A stretch of DNA of 64,000 nt from Acanthochlamys bracteata. Lineage: Eukaryota > Streptophyta > Magnoliopsida > Pandanales > Velloziaceae. The position numbers were made by a program, and so were the translations under genes. The notes under the pieces were generated by a model, which saw only the letters and a list, made by a program, of their open reading frames with translations, was not told the DNA's origin and searched no databases. The stretch spans positions 1,245,001-1,309,000 of the forward strand of contig CM034126.1 in assembly GCA_019914995.1 (NCBI GenBank). The letters run 5' to 3'. This document shows positions 25,524-36,922 of this stretch, one piece after another (positions within the stretch are counted from its first letter, which is position 1; every line of letters begins with the position of its first letter).

Positions 25524-26159
25524 TCATGTACTTGAAGAGATCCTACGAGCTTTTCGATTGAAATCTCCTCCATATTTTTTCTCTTCAATTGCCGCCATCA
25601 CATGCTCGAACTTTGATGTGAGTGATCGGAGCAACTTCTCCATCACTTGGATGTCTTCAATATCTTCTCCATTTCTCCTCATTTTATTCACAATTAAAAT
25701 TAATCGTGAATAATAATCGGAGATTTTTTCTTCATCTTTCATTTGAGCGGCTTCAAACTCGCCCCTCAAAATTTGGAGACGAATTCGCTGCACCCTTTCA
25801 ACTCCCTTGTAGATAGTAGCAAGAATTTTCCATGCTTCCTTGCATGTAGTTGCTTCGGCAACTCTCTCGAAGGTAGACTCGTCTAACCCTTGATAGAGTA
25901 GAAAACGAGCCTTACTGTCCTTTCTTCTTTGCTCTCTAAGAATCTTCTTCTCTTCATTTGTATAGGCAGCTTCTTCCTCCGGTGTGGGTTCCTTAAACCC
26001 ATCACTAATAAGCTCCCACAAATTTTGAGAACTAAATAAAGCTCTTATTTGAATTGACCAACTGTCATAGTTATCTTTCGATAATTTTGGAACTTGAGAA
26101 TTTACAAGATTGTTGGTGGAAGCCATAAGAAATTTGGATCGACTTGGCTCTGGTACCAC
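25524..26159 (-). mobile_element. gag-like region of the copia fossil
   Basis: Minus-strand translation resembles the plant copia gag (UBN2-type) domain: PKLSKDNYDSWSIQIRALF, EAWKILATIYKG and MEKLLRSLTSKFEHVMAAIE. It lies directly after the primer-binding site and right terminal repeat. Confidence 0.85.
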
Positions 26160-26160
26160 T

Positions 26161-26492
26161 TGTTGGTTCTAAGTTTACGAACTTAGAACTTTTATGACTA
26201 GAAGAATTTGAAGCTATCTTTGGAGGAGAACTTTTCTTTAGAAGACTCTTTTTTCACTTGATGCAAAACAATATATTACAAGCCTTTTTATATAGGCATT
26301 ACAACCAAACCTTACATTAACTAAGACATTAAAATAAAATAAAACTTATAATTATTACTAACCTTTAACACACCCACTAACTCTTTTAAATAACATATAT
26401 CCCCACTAGTAGCATTACTTATCCATTTTTTTTCTTCAATGCTTTAAGAAACTCTAAAATAAATGCATACGTTTTAATTTGGTATTCCAACA
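26161..26492 (-). repeat. Copia terminal repeat, right (5' side of element)
   Basis: About 332 bp, beginning TGTTGG and ending CCAACA on the plus strand, the standard short inverted termini. The primer-binding site starts immediately to its left. Confidence 0.85.
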
Positions 26493-28317
26493 TGCCCTAC
26501 ATCTTTTGTAGCCTTATTAATACGATTAACAAGCTCCTCTCCACTTGCATAATCTCTCACTTTCCAAAGGCATTGCAATTTTGTCACTCATTATCCTCTA
26601 AGGAACAAAAGAATGAAATAATAAGGATTGAGAATGCTTGAAAATTTTTTTTTTAAAATAAAAAATATTTAACAAAAACGAGCTTAAAAATTTTTTATTT
26701 TAATTTTAAATAATAATTTTATAATATATATATATATTTTTACTTTCAAAATGTTAATAAAATTTTATAAAATATTATAAAAGTTTATTAAAAAGAAAAA
26801 CATTATTTAAAATGATAAGCATTTTAAAATCTCAAACAAACATCCGCTTAAAATTGCAAAAATAATAGTTTGCGTGGAATGGCTTCAGTGATAGCAGGCC
26901 CACCACATTTCCAAACTTGTGGACTTTGTTCATGGGCTGGATTCTCTAGCAAGTGGTTTTCACAAACTAATGAGTGGTGGAGATCATATCACAAACCAAG
27001 TCGTTTTCTTACTTCTCATATTTCGCTTTTTTTTTTTTTCAATTTTGCATGCTCCTATGTTTTGTTAGTTTTACAAGCACTGAATGTTTAATCTTCTATT
27101 ATTCCAACCTATCTAACTAAGGAGATAATAAGAACTCTTTTATAGAACACTTCCGCGCACTCTCGTTTACAAATGGCAAATGGGTTCTGTAGTTTAAAGC
27201 GTTATGGGCACATACGGGCAAGAATTTTTGGACCGAATATTTATTAGCGTCAGCATTAAACTTGATTAAAGATTTATTTTAATAACAAGAGAATTCGTAA
27301 GATTTTGAATTCGAATTTACTTTTTAAGTTTAAATTTATTCTAAACTCATCGACTTTTTATCGAACTCAACTCCAGAGAGCTGAATGAAACTCATTTTTT
27401 ACAGATTAAACACACCATACATTTATGAAATTGCCAATATTTTTTATATTCTCAGTGCATATTTCCATATTTTAGGACCGTAATCGTAAAAATATAAATA
27501 CATGAACTGATTATGCAATATATGTCTATATAGACTTTTTATATTTTGGATAAAGGAGTGCTTCATTTTATAAAATAAATTTCGTAAAATTATATTTCGC
27601 GTATGTGAAATTTCATAAAAATACAGTTCGATAAAAATAAAATTTTAAAATAATAATTGAAATACATAAAGTTTGAAATTATAAATTTAATATAAAAATA
27701 ATTATAGAGTTTTGAGTGATAACTATAACATATAAATTAACCAAACTCAAGAATTAGAAAAAGAAAGTGAATTTATTTATAATTAAAATATGCCCTAACA
27801 CAAGTCCATTGAAAATAAAATACATTGGCTGTTTATACAAACGGCTTACATTGTTTGCTGTATACTTAAATATTTCTCTCTGTAGTCAACTTTAAGTGAT
27901 TCTAGCTTTAAAGAAAAAAGCTTGATATGTGTATTCACAGTAACTTATAAGAAAGAGAAATTCAAAGCTTCTTAGGCTCTTTAAAAGAAGGTCTACTTAA
28001 ATTATGGGAGTCACATGGAATACAGAGCAGCTAGTAAAGCCAGCAAACAACAACATGGCTTCAGTAACCAAATCAAAATAATTTTTTGGTTGTCCAAAAA
28101 CTTTATGTTGATGAATTATTGGTAACCAAAATTGAGGCAAGGCAAAACATTCAACAAACTTGTTCTTAAACAAAAAAATCAAATCTGCAATAATTTTTTT
28201 TTCCGACAACGAAATTAATTTCTTCATAAAAAAAATTCCACATGTGTCCAAAAGGGATACATGCCATATGATACAAACATTACCCAAGTACGGATTTGTT
28301 TAGGTAGCAGTTTCAAT
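26493..28317. other. Intergenic DNA with one AT-rich repeat block
   Basis: No gene is seen. About 26625-26850 is an AT-rich, family-A-like block ending TCTCAAACAAACATCCGC. 26865-27100 is GC-richer with an unconvincing open frame. The rest is AT-rich and unremarkable. Confidence 0.45.
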
Positions 28318-28389
28318 ATAGGCTCTATTTGAAAGTGCCGAAATTTTTATGCTTTTGAAATAAAGCTGTTTTATAGTGCTGTAAGCAGC

Positions 28390-29310
28390 TGTAGAGCTTT
28401 TGCTATAAAAATATCTTTATGCTGAAAAATATTTGGATAAATTTTTACTGTATCATGTTTTTTAATGTTAAAAGCTGAATGAAATGTTTGGCTAAGCTTA
28501 TATTTATTTCTGTATAAGATATATAATGATTGAAATGTCTCACAGTAATTAATATATTATAAAATTTTTAATTCTTTTTGATATATTATTTTTTTAATTT
28601 AATAATTTTATTATGTAAAAATTATATAAATAATTACTTATATCAATATTTATAAATTTATTAACAAATTATATTATTGATATCAATCAATAACTAATTT
28701 GAATAATATTGATTATATAATAATTATTATAATATTAAATTTAGAAAGTATATTTAAATAATTATTAAAAGTATTTTATATTATTTTGTAAATTTAGTAT
28801 TATTACGATAAATTAGTAAATAATTTTGATATGTATTTAAATTTGTATAAATTATAAATTTATTTTTATAGTGTAAAAATATTAAATAAATATTGAACAA
28901 TTAATAGAGTCAATTGTTAACAATATAGTCAATTATTAATAATATTATCAATATCAAATAATATTTAACAAATAAGTATTTAATAAATAGTAAACAAATA
29001 ATATAGTCAATTATTAATAATATTATTAATATCAAGCTTTAATATCAAACAAGCATGTTGTAGTCTTAAACGGTAGCTGCGAAGATTTTGTTAAAAAAAT
29101 AACTTTCTAATGAAAAACAGTTCTTATATTAAAAAAATTTTGAATAAATTTTGACTATATTGTACTATTATTTTTGGCCGACGTATATAACGATCAAAAT
29201 ATTTTGAATATATAATAATAACATATTATCAAATTTTTACATCTTTTTAATAAATTATTTTATTTTTTGAACTTAGTAATGGTTATTACATATTACAGTT
29301 ATTAATATTT
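28390..29310. repeat. Two diverged direct copies of an AT-rich subterminal sequence
   Basis: About 28390-28640 and 29065-29300 are collinear and similar: each runs from a CTG-TAGAG/CTGCGAAG word through GATAAATTTTTACT/GAATAAATTTTGACT and ATAATGATTGAAATGT/ATAACGATCAAAATAT to a TTTTTGATATATTATTTT-type tract. Between them a shorter unit (TATAGTCAATTATTAATAAT) is repeated at about 28924 and 29001. Confidence 0.5.
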
Positions 29311-29703
29311 TTTTACAATAATGATTAAATTTAGTAGATTAAATTTATTATTATTGTAGTTTTTAACGATAAACTTTGCCAATCCATCATATCTTCTAAC
29401 TTAATTTCCTATTGAACTCCTAGAAAAGTTTTAGATATATTAAAAATTTTATAATATATTATTTACTTGTTTATATTTTAAGATATTATTTTACTACATA
29501 ATAAATTTACAAATATTTCTTTCAAAGATAATAGATTATTGTATTTCTTTTGTAGATTTCTGAAACAATCTCTTTTTGTTTGCAAAAACTAATAAGAAAT
29601 CTAATGGAAGACTTTCATTCTTTCTAAACATATTTGCTTAATCTCATTATACAAACGTAAAAGTTATTACAATAATAGTTGAGGTTTATTTGGGTACTAT
29701 AAG

Positions 29704-29950
29704 AATGCGTTTGGAATTGCTTATAAAATAAAGTTTTTTTAAAATAGAGAATATTTTTGTCTTTTTTGAAAAACGAACTTTATTTTTTGTACTTTCAAAA
29801 AAATAATAAAAAGATCTCATTATATAAAATTTTTCTACACTATCTAAATTTTTAAATAAATTTTTTAAATACTTATAAAATATGTATTGAAAAATATAAA
29901 ATGAGGAAAATTGAAAAATGGCTTTTGGTATGCACTACCAAACGCACCCT
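29704..29950. repeat. Family-A MITE-like element nested in the candidate Pack element
   Basis: About 247 bp with the clearest termini of the family: left AATGCGTTTGGAATTGCTTA and right TGCACTACCAAACGCACCCT. Very similar inside to the copy at 21205-21451. Confidence 0.75.
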
Positions 29951-30039
29951 AAAGACGCTTTGCTAAAATAGTTAAGAGGTCTATTTCTGCCAGTTTTCCT
30001 CATTATAAATAGCCTTCCATCAATATTCAAACTTACAAG

Positions 30040-30181
30040 ATTCTCCGTCTGATTTTCATTAGCAGTAGCTTCAAATGTCTCTCCAGGCACAAGCATTGGG
30101 ACATCGTCATCATTCTCAGCCTGGACAGTGACATCACCTGCTGATGCCTGCTTCTGGAACTGTTCTGCAAGACCCTTTCCT
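30040..30181 (-). pseudogene. Fragment of NAC-beta / BTF3 (C-terminal exon)
   Basis: The minus-strand translation KGLAEQFQKQASAGDVTVQ followed by AENDDDVPMLVPGETFEAT closely resembles the C-terminus of plant nascent polypeptide-associated complex subunit beta (BTF3), which binds ribosomes at the tunnel exit. Only this acidic tail is present; the conserved NAC domain is absent, so it cannot encode a working NAC-beta. It is joined directly to the oxidoreductase fragment on its right, in one apparent exon. Confidence 0.75.
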
Positions 30182-30474
30182 TTAGTTTATTTGTTTACAA
30201 GAGTAATAAAATCTTCAGTTTGTAAGCTTTAGCCTGGGCAGTGGCACCATCTGGACTAAGATGCTTGCAGGTAATCGGATTTTCTTCACTTTCTATTAAT
30301 AAATATCTTAACATTCATGAATAGGACATAACAGTCTAAAGTGTTGATATACAAATTCAATATCATTATCAATTTATCATACCTGCTGTATTGAACACTT
30401 CTACTCCAAGATGTTTAGCAAATAGCAATCAGGATAGCAATTATGCCAGTGCCACTAGAACCTCCATAAACCAT
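30182..30474 (-). pseudogene. Fragment of PIG3-like quinone oxidoreductase
   Basis: Two exon pieces on the minus strand, about 30474-30383 and 30292-30200, separated by a short intron with GT at its start. They translate in pieces to MVYGGSSGTG, AKHLGVEVFNTA, SEENPITCKHLSPDGA and TEDFITLV. These parallel the Rossmann-fold part of PIG3-type NADPH:quinone oxidoreductases (HGGSSGIGT, AKHLGVKVFVTAG, SEEKLAACKDLGAD, YKTEDFV, from memory). Frames shift between pieces and a stop is present, so it is a pseudogene fragment. Intron retention shows it came from genomic DNA rather than mRNA. Confidence 0.65.
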
Positions 30475-30481
30475 ATGTCAA

Positions 30482-31937
30482 CTTAAAAAATAACTTCACT
30501 TTTTCACGAGTTACGCCAAACTAGTAGGCTTAATTATTTTTTCTATAAGTATATTGTTTTGCTAATACAACTATACAAGTGAATCCTTAGACAAAACAAA
30601 TATTTCAAAAACATCTATTCTTTCATTACCATCAATACAAACATCAACAAATTTTCTGATGATAGAGACAAGTTTTCACATAAGCAAGGTCGCAAATCAA
30701 GGATCCTTCTGACAGTAACACAGTAAAGCAAGTGTATTTAATTAAAAAGCTAGAGAATTTAACAAAAACACAAAGTACAACTCAAGTTATTATTTAGGCA
30801 AAACTTGCTTATATGAGCACTTGGTTCTAGTTAAGTTTGACATAAATCTAATTATGTTTTATCAAAGGACAATAGCACTCAATTCTCAACCGCACAAATT
30901 AACTTGCAGATACATATGTGTGAAAAATGCTTGTTGCACACGCAAATGATAAAGCATTTAAAGATGCTCAGACAAGATCATGGTCTTAAAACCTAGATAG
31001 AATAGCCATATCCAAAACTTACAAGGACCAGAGGCAGAACCATCATACATAAGCACTGAGGCAGAAACATCATGAACTGCCAATTGGGTCAAACCTCTAA
31101 AATCCAGCATGACTCAGATGATAGGCACTTTCTGGCATTATAGAACAGTAGTTAAATACATCAAAATGTCAAAATAAAGACAAGCAAGCTTATATAGAGA
31201 AAGATTTGAGGAAACAATCAAACCATATACTAAGTAATTATTATTAACGCGAAGCAAGTGCTACGAAACTAAACGTGACAAAATGGTGATAAAAAATTCT
31301 TCTTCAAACAAATAAACATAACAATAGTACAACATGGAGAAAAACTTATCTTTTATATGCCGCATTGAACAAGATGGGAATCTATTAAAAAATAATTTAG
31401 TAGAAAAATATGTAAGAAAAACTCTAACCCCATAAGGATAAAATCAAAATTCAATTATCATCTCCTTAACAAGTCAGAACAGCACGAAGTTGATCTAAAT
31501 TTCTTTAATGCTAAAACTCACTTTAAGCCAACGCTACATACTCTAATTTCCCACCATATGACAATAACGCCATTAACACCCTCTTCCGCAAAAGTAAAAC
31601 AAAAAGCCAGTGGACAAAAATCACAACAAAAACTGAGAAAAAATAAAAATCACTATGGTCAAAACAGATTATTAAGAGGTTAATATATGACTGAAAATGC
31701 CATAGTCAACCATAGAGATCAATCAGAAACACTAAAAATCAACTTAAATTAAAAAGAAGCAAACAAACAAACAGTAATAACACTACAAAAAAAACTATCC
31801 TGCCTAAAAAAAATCAGTCATAGACACCCCAAATCTACTCCTAACTAAATTCAGGAATACTTAATTGAAAAAGCAAAATTTATTAACATGATCCAAGCTA
31901 CAACTAGAGCTAAAAGCTACATGATTGAGATGCTTAC
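30482..31937. other. Interior of the candidate element, no further gene recognised
   Basis: If the leader exon at 31938 is spliced, this would be its intron. No coding similarity was recognised on either strand; composition is typical plant intron or intergenic DNA. Confidence 0.4.
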
Positions 31938-32305
31938 CCTGATTCGAAACCTCGGGTCATTTCTTTGCGCTGACAGAATTATAAATCAGTCCAAATCCAA
32001 TTGATTTTCCACCACGAAAATGCATGCGAGAGATTAAGAGAAAATACGATGGGAAGAGCTGTAGTGAAAATCAAAGGCAACGACGAGATCGAAATAAAGG
32101 CCGGACGAAGAGGTCGAGATTAAGACCGGTGTCGGACACGAAGATGTTTGGCTGTCGGAGATGAAGATGGGTGTCGGAGATCAAGATCGGTGTGGAGATT
32201 CGAGATCGAGACCGAGAGAGATAGGGTTTGAGAGCAGAGTGGAGCCGCAGAGAAGAATGAAGAAAAGGAGATCGGGTAAAAGAGATCCGGTAAAATATTT
32301 TATAT
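31938..32305 (-). promoter_or_regulatory. TATA box and leader-like first exon inside the candidate element
   Basis: On the minus strand a TATATAAA box lies at about 32299-32306. It is followed by a pyrimidine-rich, GC-richer stretch typical of a plant 5' leader, ending at a good splice donor (GGTAAGC) after base 31938. Within it, GATCTCGA- and TCCGACAC-type words recur several times (32100-32220), a small imperfect internal repeat. The fragments of two host genes lie downstream on the same strand, so a chimeric spliced transcript is possible. Confidence 0.45.
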
Positions 32306-32531
32306 AGCATGATAAATTTACAAATTTATCGTGAGCAGAATCATCTTTTTGTAGAGGATGGAGAAAAGCAGCCGCGCTGCTTTTCTTTGAAAGCATTTAT
32401 CAGATACTTTTTAAAATTCACTGTTAAAAGCACCACAAAGCAGCTTACGGCTACATTATCCAAACATCTTAATTCCTGTTTTGTGCTTTTTTCGAACTTT
32501 AAGCTCAATAAAAGTACAGCCAAACAGAGCC

Positions 32532-35030
32532 ATAATCATGGAGAAACATAAAAGTGATAGCTGCTTTAACGACTTTATTATTAGTTAGACCAGATTCATA
32601 ACGCACAGCTTTAACATAACCTTCGAAAGAAGATGACTGCAAATTAAGAACACACCCTAAACAAGAAAGCTTAGAAATTACTCAATTAGATAAAAACATA
32701 GAAGTGCTTAAATTCATATAAATAATCATTCAGTTTGATAAAAAGTATACAAAATAATTTAATATTCTTCTCATGCGTAGGGTGTAAGATTGAATACAAT
32801 CTCTTTTATGAAGCTAATATCTACACTTGGCCTATTATGGCACGATATTAGATAGAATATAATTTTAAAAATTAGAATCAAAATGAATGGATGCAATAAT
32901 AAGTTATTTCTTGGAGTCACATTCAATAGTTGTTTAAGAAGAAATTGGTGTTGATGCAAGAATAAGTACATTCAAGAAGATTTTTTTTCTTTCCCTTAAC
33001 ATCTTTGATGATTAAATTATCCCCCATATAATGGAGGAATACCTCATTGTGGTCGGTCGTTCAAGTTTTACATTTAGGTATATAAAAGTTAATGTGAAAG
33101 TGAACTATTTAAAAAAATATATAGCTAACTCAAATAATTTAGGTGTAGACGTTAAATGATGAATCGTAAAATTGACTTATGAATGAAAAGGAAAAGGCTA
33201 GCATTTTTTCTCCGTGAACAGAGGAATACTTTAGTAATCTAATTATATATATATATATAATAGAGATGGACATATATATAAGGTCGGTTATTTTTGTATA
33301 AAATTTCAAATTTTGATTTTTATTGTTGGATATAAAAAAATATAAATTGAAAATATGTTGACAATATTTTAATTCAATCAGATCGCAAATCAATTTTCAT
33401 CCGACTTTTTAATTAAGATGATAAAAATAACACAATATATATTTTTTGATTTTTTTATTATGTAATCACACAAGAAGTTGGATGAAGATTGATTCAATGT
33501 TTGATGAAATAAATTTTGTCAGTATATTCTCAAATCATTTTTTTTATTCAACGGTATAAATTAAAGTTAAAATGTTGTACTAATATAATCGAACTGATGT
33601 GCGCGAACGTGTAAAAAATAATTTACCCTCCTATTTCCGAACCAGAGGTTCAAATATTTGTATATTGATCTAAATGCAGCACACGCATAAGAGACTTTTA
33701 ATTGTAAGTTAAAAACAAGTATATACGAGTGGATCTACTCTTCATTACACTAATTGTTTTTGGTGTATCTATGAAACTGTAGGTGATAATAAATACTTAA
33801 AATTGCAAGTGAAAGGGTGACCAAGTCCAAGTCAAGACACTGTAGACTTTGATGAGTTGGGAATTGCCATCAAAACCCAAAGTTGCAAGTCTTTGATTTA
33901 ATAGTTCTCTTCTAGAGATAGATGGAAATTGTGAAGACCAAATTATTGCAATGTTTTACGGAAAAGTTTAGAAATATTTATAAATAAATTTTTTAAAAAT
34001 ATTTTAGATACTTAAAAAATAATAATAAATTTTTACATATAAATTTTTTTATATTTAAAAAATTTACTAAAAAATCTGTAAGATAAACAAAAAAATTTGA
34101 AAAGCTCTCAAACGATCATCCAAATATGACAATATACATAATGCATACGAGTGCTTAAGAATTTTTAAAAGTTTAACTGACAAATAGATTAAAATGTTGA
34201 TGACATTAATTGACAACTACATAATATTAAAAAGTCATTATCTCTCCAATAAAGAAATTTAGTAAAGTAGGACCTTTAAGTCAAGAGAAAGTAGATGTTA
34301 AGAAGTTGCCTGGGAACAAAGGGCAAAGACTTTTTAAAGCACTCTTCTTTTTCTTTTTTCATTGTAGATCCTAAGTTGCTCTCCCTAATTAATTTTAATC
34401 ACTTGATGAATGCTTTATTCCACTTGATTTCCTTTTAGAAATTTTTTTTTTTTTTCATTTCACATGTCATTGCTTTGCTATTCATATACCACAAATTGCT
34501 GATATATAATAATTATTATATATTCTTCAGTTAGACAAATTAGTTTTCACGAGCAATCAATTATGTAAGAAACGAGTGAGCAGTCACTAGTGTGCAAATG
34601 TATTCCGGCAATGCTGGCATTGCAACCAAGCTCTAGATAGCTACTATTACATTTTCTGAAAATAATTTTTAATTTTTTAATTTACTTTTTTTAATAATTT
34701 TTTAAAATTAAAAATTTTACGTTATTTATTATTATTATTTTAGATAAAGTAGTATAACTCGTTTATAGAAATAGAATAAAAATATTTTTAGCTCTAAAAA
34801 AATACTTTTCAACGTCTATTCTATTATGTATTATAGTGATATTTGACTGTACTTATCGATATTTATTAAAATTTTATTTTATTTTTAATAAATACTTTTT
34901 AGAGTATTAAATTTTTTTAAAATTTAAAAATACAGATAAATTATATGACCACATAAAAACTTTTTATTTTAAAGAGTCTCAAATGATTTTTCCTATTTTT
35001 AACATTGCCCACTACATTCACGTCTCGGTC
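32532..35030. other. Intergenic DNA between candidate element and FLZ array
   Basis: No gene is seen. An AT microsatellite lies at about 33246-33259. About 33957-34130 is a decayed family-A-like block (from GAAAAGTTTAGAAATATTTA to GAAAAGCTCTCAAACGATC). Another AT-rich block is at about 34650-34990. Confidence 0.5.
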
Positions 35031-35041
35031 TCATCTCTTCT

Positions 35042-35048
35042 TATAAAA
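35042..35048 (+). promoter_or_regulatory. TATA box of FLZ locus 1
   Basis: TATAAAA about 94 bases before the ATG, followed by a CT-rich stretch. The spacing suits a start of transcription near 35075. Confidence 0.55.
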
Positions 35049-35141
35049 CTCCTCTTCTCTTCAACTTTAAAAGCCTCTCAATTCTTCATCAATCAATCGA
35101 GAGACTAACAAATAACATAAACAAGAAGAACTGAAAGATCG

Positions 35142-35559
35142 ATGGGCTCCAATGGATTGAGATTGTTCTACGTTAGCAACGCCGGCGACGAGAAGCCAAG
35201 CCATGACTTCTTAGACACTTGCAGCTTCTGCTATAAACGTCTCCGTCCTGATCGAGACATCTTCATGTACAGGTAAATATTGATCACCGATCAATCCTTG
35301 AATCTCTTGATCAGATGTAATGATCGTGTTAAATTAAATGTTTTGTGATTAATTTATCTGCAGAGGTGATACACCGTTCTGCAGCGAAGAGTGTAGGCAA
35401 GAACGGATCACCATGGACGAAACAGCAGCAGCAGCAGAGATCATGAAGGCACGGAAGCTGTCTAGAACTAGTGGTAGCGTTCCGTCTTCCTCCAGTAGTG
35501 TTAAGAATCAACAGAAGAAAAAGGAACGATTTAGAACCGGCGCTGTTATTGCCGGTTAG
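35142..35559 (+). CDS. FCS-like zinc finger protein, array member 1 (two exons)
   Basis: Plant FLZ (DUF581) protein, 108 residues. Family members bind SnRK1 kinase subunits through the FLZ domain and act as scaffolds or adaptors in energy and stress signalling. Exons 35142-35272 and 35364-35559. The phase-2 intron splits the domain just after FMY, the usual FLZ intron place. The zinc finger has both pairs of cysteines: CSFC and, after DIFMYRGDTPF, CSEEC, followed by RQERITMDE. A short N-terminus (MGSNGLRLFYVSNAGDEK) precedes it and a basic tail ending TGAVIAG follows. The tail resembles that of member 6 (TGAVVAG), grouping these two. Intact; start fixed by the only upstream in-frame ATG in good context (GATCGATGGG). 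Confidence 0.93.
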
Positions 35560-36820
35560 AAATAATAGAGGCTTTTGATCAGTTCATCACCAAAGCAAAA
35601 AGCTTTAGAGAAAATATATAGGAGAAATTAAAGTACATAGACAAGCTGCTGCTGCTGCTGCTGAGGTCTTGTTTTTTGTTCATCGGCATTGTATGACTCT
35701 TTGGTAAGCCGATTCTCTTGTTGAGGAGAGCAACAAACAAACAAAAAAAAAATGCTCACTGCCATTTTCTCTCTGCTATATGTATATCTAAAATTTTTTT
35801 AAAAATAACTAGAAGGTGATGAGCAGCAACTCATTGAAAAATTATGCTTACATTAGTAAATATTTAGGAATGCTTAAAACAAAATTTTTTCTTAAAGAAT
35901 TTATTTTAATTTTTTCAAAAAATTTTATTTTAATAAAAAATTAAAATTATTTATATTTTAATTTATTATGTATAATTTATTTATATGTGTTTTAGAATTT
36001 TATAAAATTATCTATAAAAAACTTATTAAAATATAAAAATTAAATAAATAATAATTAATTATAAGCGTTCGTTTCCTAAATATTGTCAGGACTAAAGAAG
36101 ACTATCAGGTCTACCATGACTAACATTGCTCTACAGGTTAATTTTTCAAATGTTTGATATTTGATATATATATTAACACCTAGAAAAAAAGCGACAATAT
36201 TTTTCTCCATTAACTTTTCTCAATAAGTTAGTAATAAATAAGAAAATAAACAACTAGCAATACCGATGGCAATGAATTATAAAAAAAAGTTTAGTTTATT
36301 TCTGCAAAATTATGTCATTATACATTATGAAACTTGGAAAATCCAAAGTTTGAAACAGTCAACTTAATTTTGAAGAAGCAGAGAACGCTATCTTGCATTA
36401 CCGTGGAGACTCAAAACAGAACAAACGATAAAGAATAAATAAACCCTTGTTGCGTGTTCATCTGATTGTTGTATCGTAAGCAGGTGATCAGATCACTTCC
36501 ATAAAAACAAAACAACGGATTTGAAATGAACAAATTGCATAGAAAAAGTACCATACTTTGGTGATTCCTTTTTATTTATTTAGGTAAAAAAAGAAAAAAA
36601 AGAGAAGAATATGAAATAATTGTTCCTGGTCCCCAATCAAGAGCCTTTATGTCATGGTCATGTAGCTATTTGGCAAGTGACAGCAACACCCATGACTCAT
36701 CACCACTGACCAGGTTCATTTCATTCAATTGAATCTCCTACCTGCTTGCCAATGTGCTTCCCCATAGTTCATGGTTTTGCTCCCAACTGTTCCCAGTCCC
36801 CCTGTTTGTTTATTTTCCAA
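35560..36820. other. Spacer between FLZ 1 and FLZ 2
   Basis: Contains the probable 3' untranslated region of member 1 (to about 35760, with a CTG run near 35650), a family-A-like AT-rich block (about 35868-36075, ending AAGCGTTCGTTTCCTAAA), and the upstream region of member 2. Confidence 0.5.
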
Positions 36821-36826
36821 TCTCCC

Positions 36827-36833
36827 TATATAT
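36827..36833 (+). promoter_or_regulatory. TATA-like box of FLZ locus 2
   Basis: TATATAT about 90 bases before the chosen ATG. It lies inside the longer upstream open frame, which argues that the frame before 36923 is not translated. Confidence 0.5.
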
Positions 36834-36922
36834 GTGTGACCCAATCTTCCATATCACAGTACTCAACCAAAACTCCAACTACCATCAACAAGAAAACAAT
36901 TATTCATTCAGCACTTCGAACA

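Larger units (their letters stand above)
21886..26492 (-). mobile_element. Decayed Ty1/copia LTR retrotransposon
   Basis: A fossil element of about 4.6 kb in minus orientation. From right to left: long terminal repeat, a primer-binding site resembling the initiator-methionine tRNA type (TGGTACCAGAGCC on the minus strand next to the repeat), a gag-like region, zinc-knuckle/protease region, integrase, reverse transcriptase, RNase H, and the second terminal repeat. The order integrase before reverse transcriptase defines copia. The coding part is broken at roughly half a dozen places, so it is not autonomous. Terminal-repeat divergence over the shared ~190 bp is about 9 percent by eye, mostly transitions. 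That suggests millions of years: about 3-4 My at a fast herb-like rate, longer at a slow tree-like rate. Confidence 0.92.
28318..32531 (-). mobile_element. Candidate Pack-type TIR DNA element carrying host-gene fragments
   Basis: The ends form an inverted repeat: GGCTCTATTTG at 28318 and CAAACAGAGCC at 32521-32531, 10 of 11 bases matching. ATA precedes the left end and follows the right end, a possible 3-bp target duplication. Both subterminal regions contain similar words (CTGTAAGCAGCTGTAGAGC left; GTAAGCTGCTTTGTGGTGC right, minus strand). The interior has fragments of at least two host genes on the minus strand, plus a promoter and leader-like exon near the right end and a nested family-A MITE. 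No transposase is recognised, so it would be non-autonomous. Alternatively the two ends belong to separate small elements flanking a pseudogene. Superfamily not assigned. Confidence 0.5.

Noticed and set aside
31938-32310. A 79-codon open frame in the leader-like exon as a protein
   Set aside because: Low-complexity Ser/Arg/Leu translation of a repeated pyrimidine-rich leader, with no family resemblance.
28318-32531. An ordinary BTF3 or PIG3 gene
   Set aside because: Only short parts of each protein are present, frames are broken, and the two are fused, so neither gene is intact.
36746-36922. Upstream extension of the FLZ 2 reading frame
   Set aside because: It contains a TATA-like box and has no counterpart in member 4, whose start matches the internal MAANNSCC; treated as promoter and leader.
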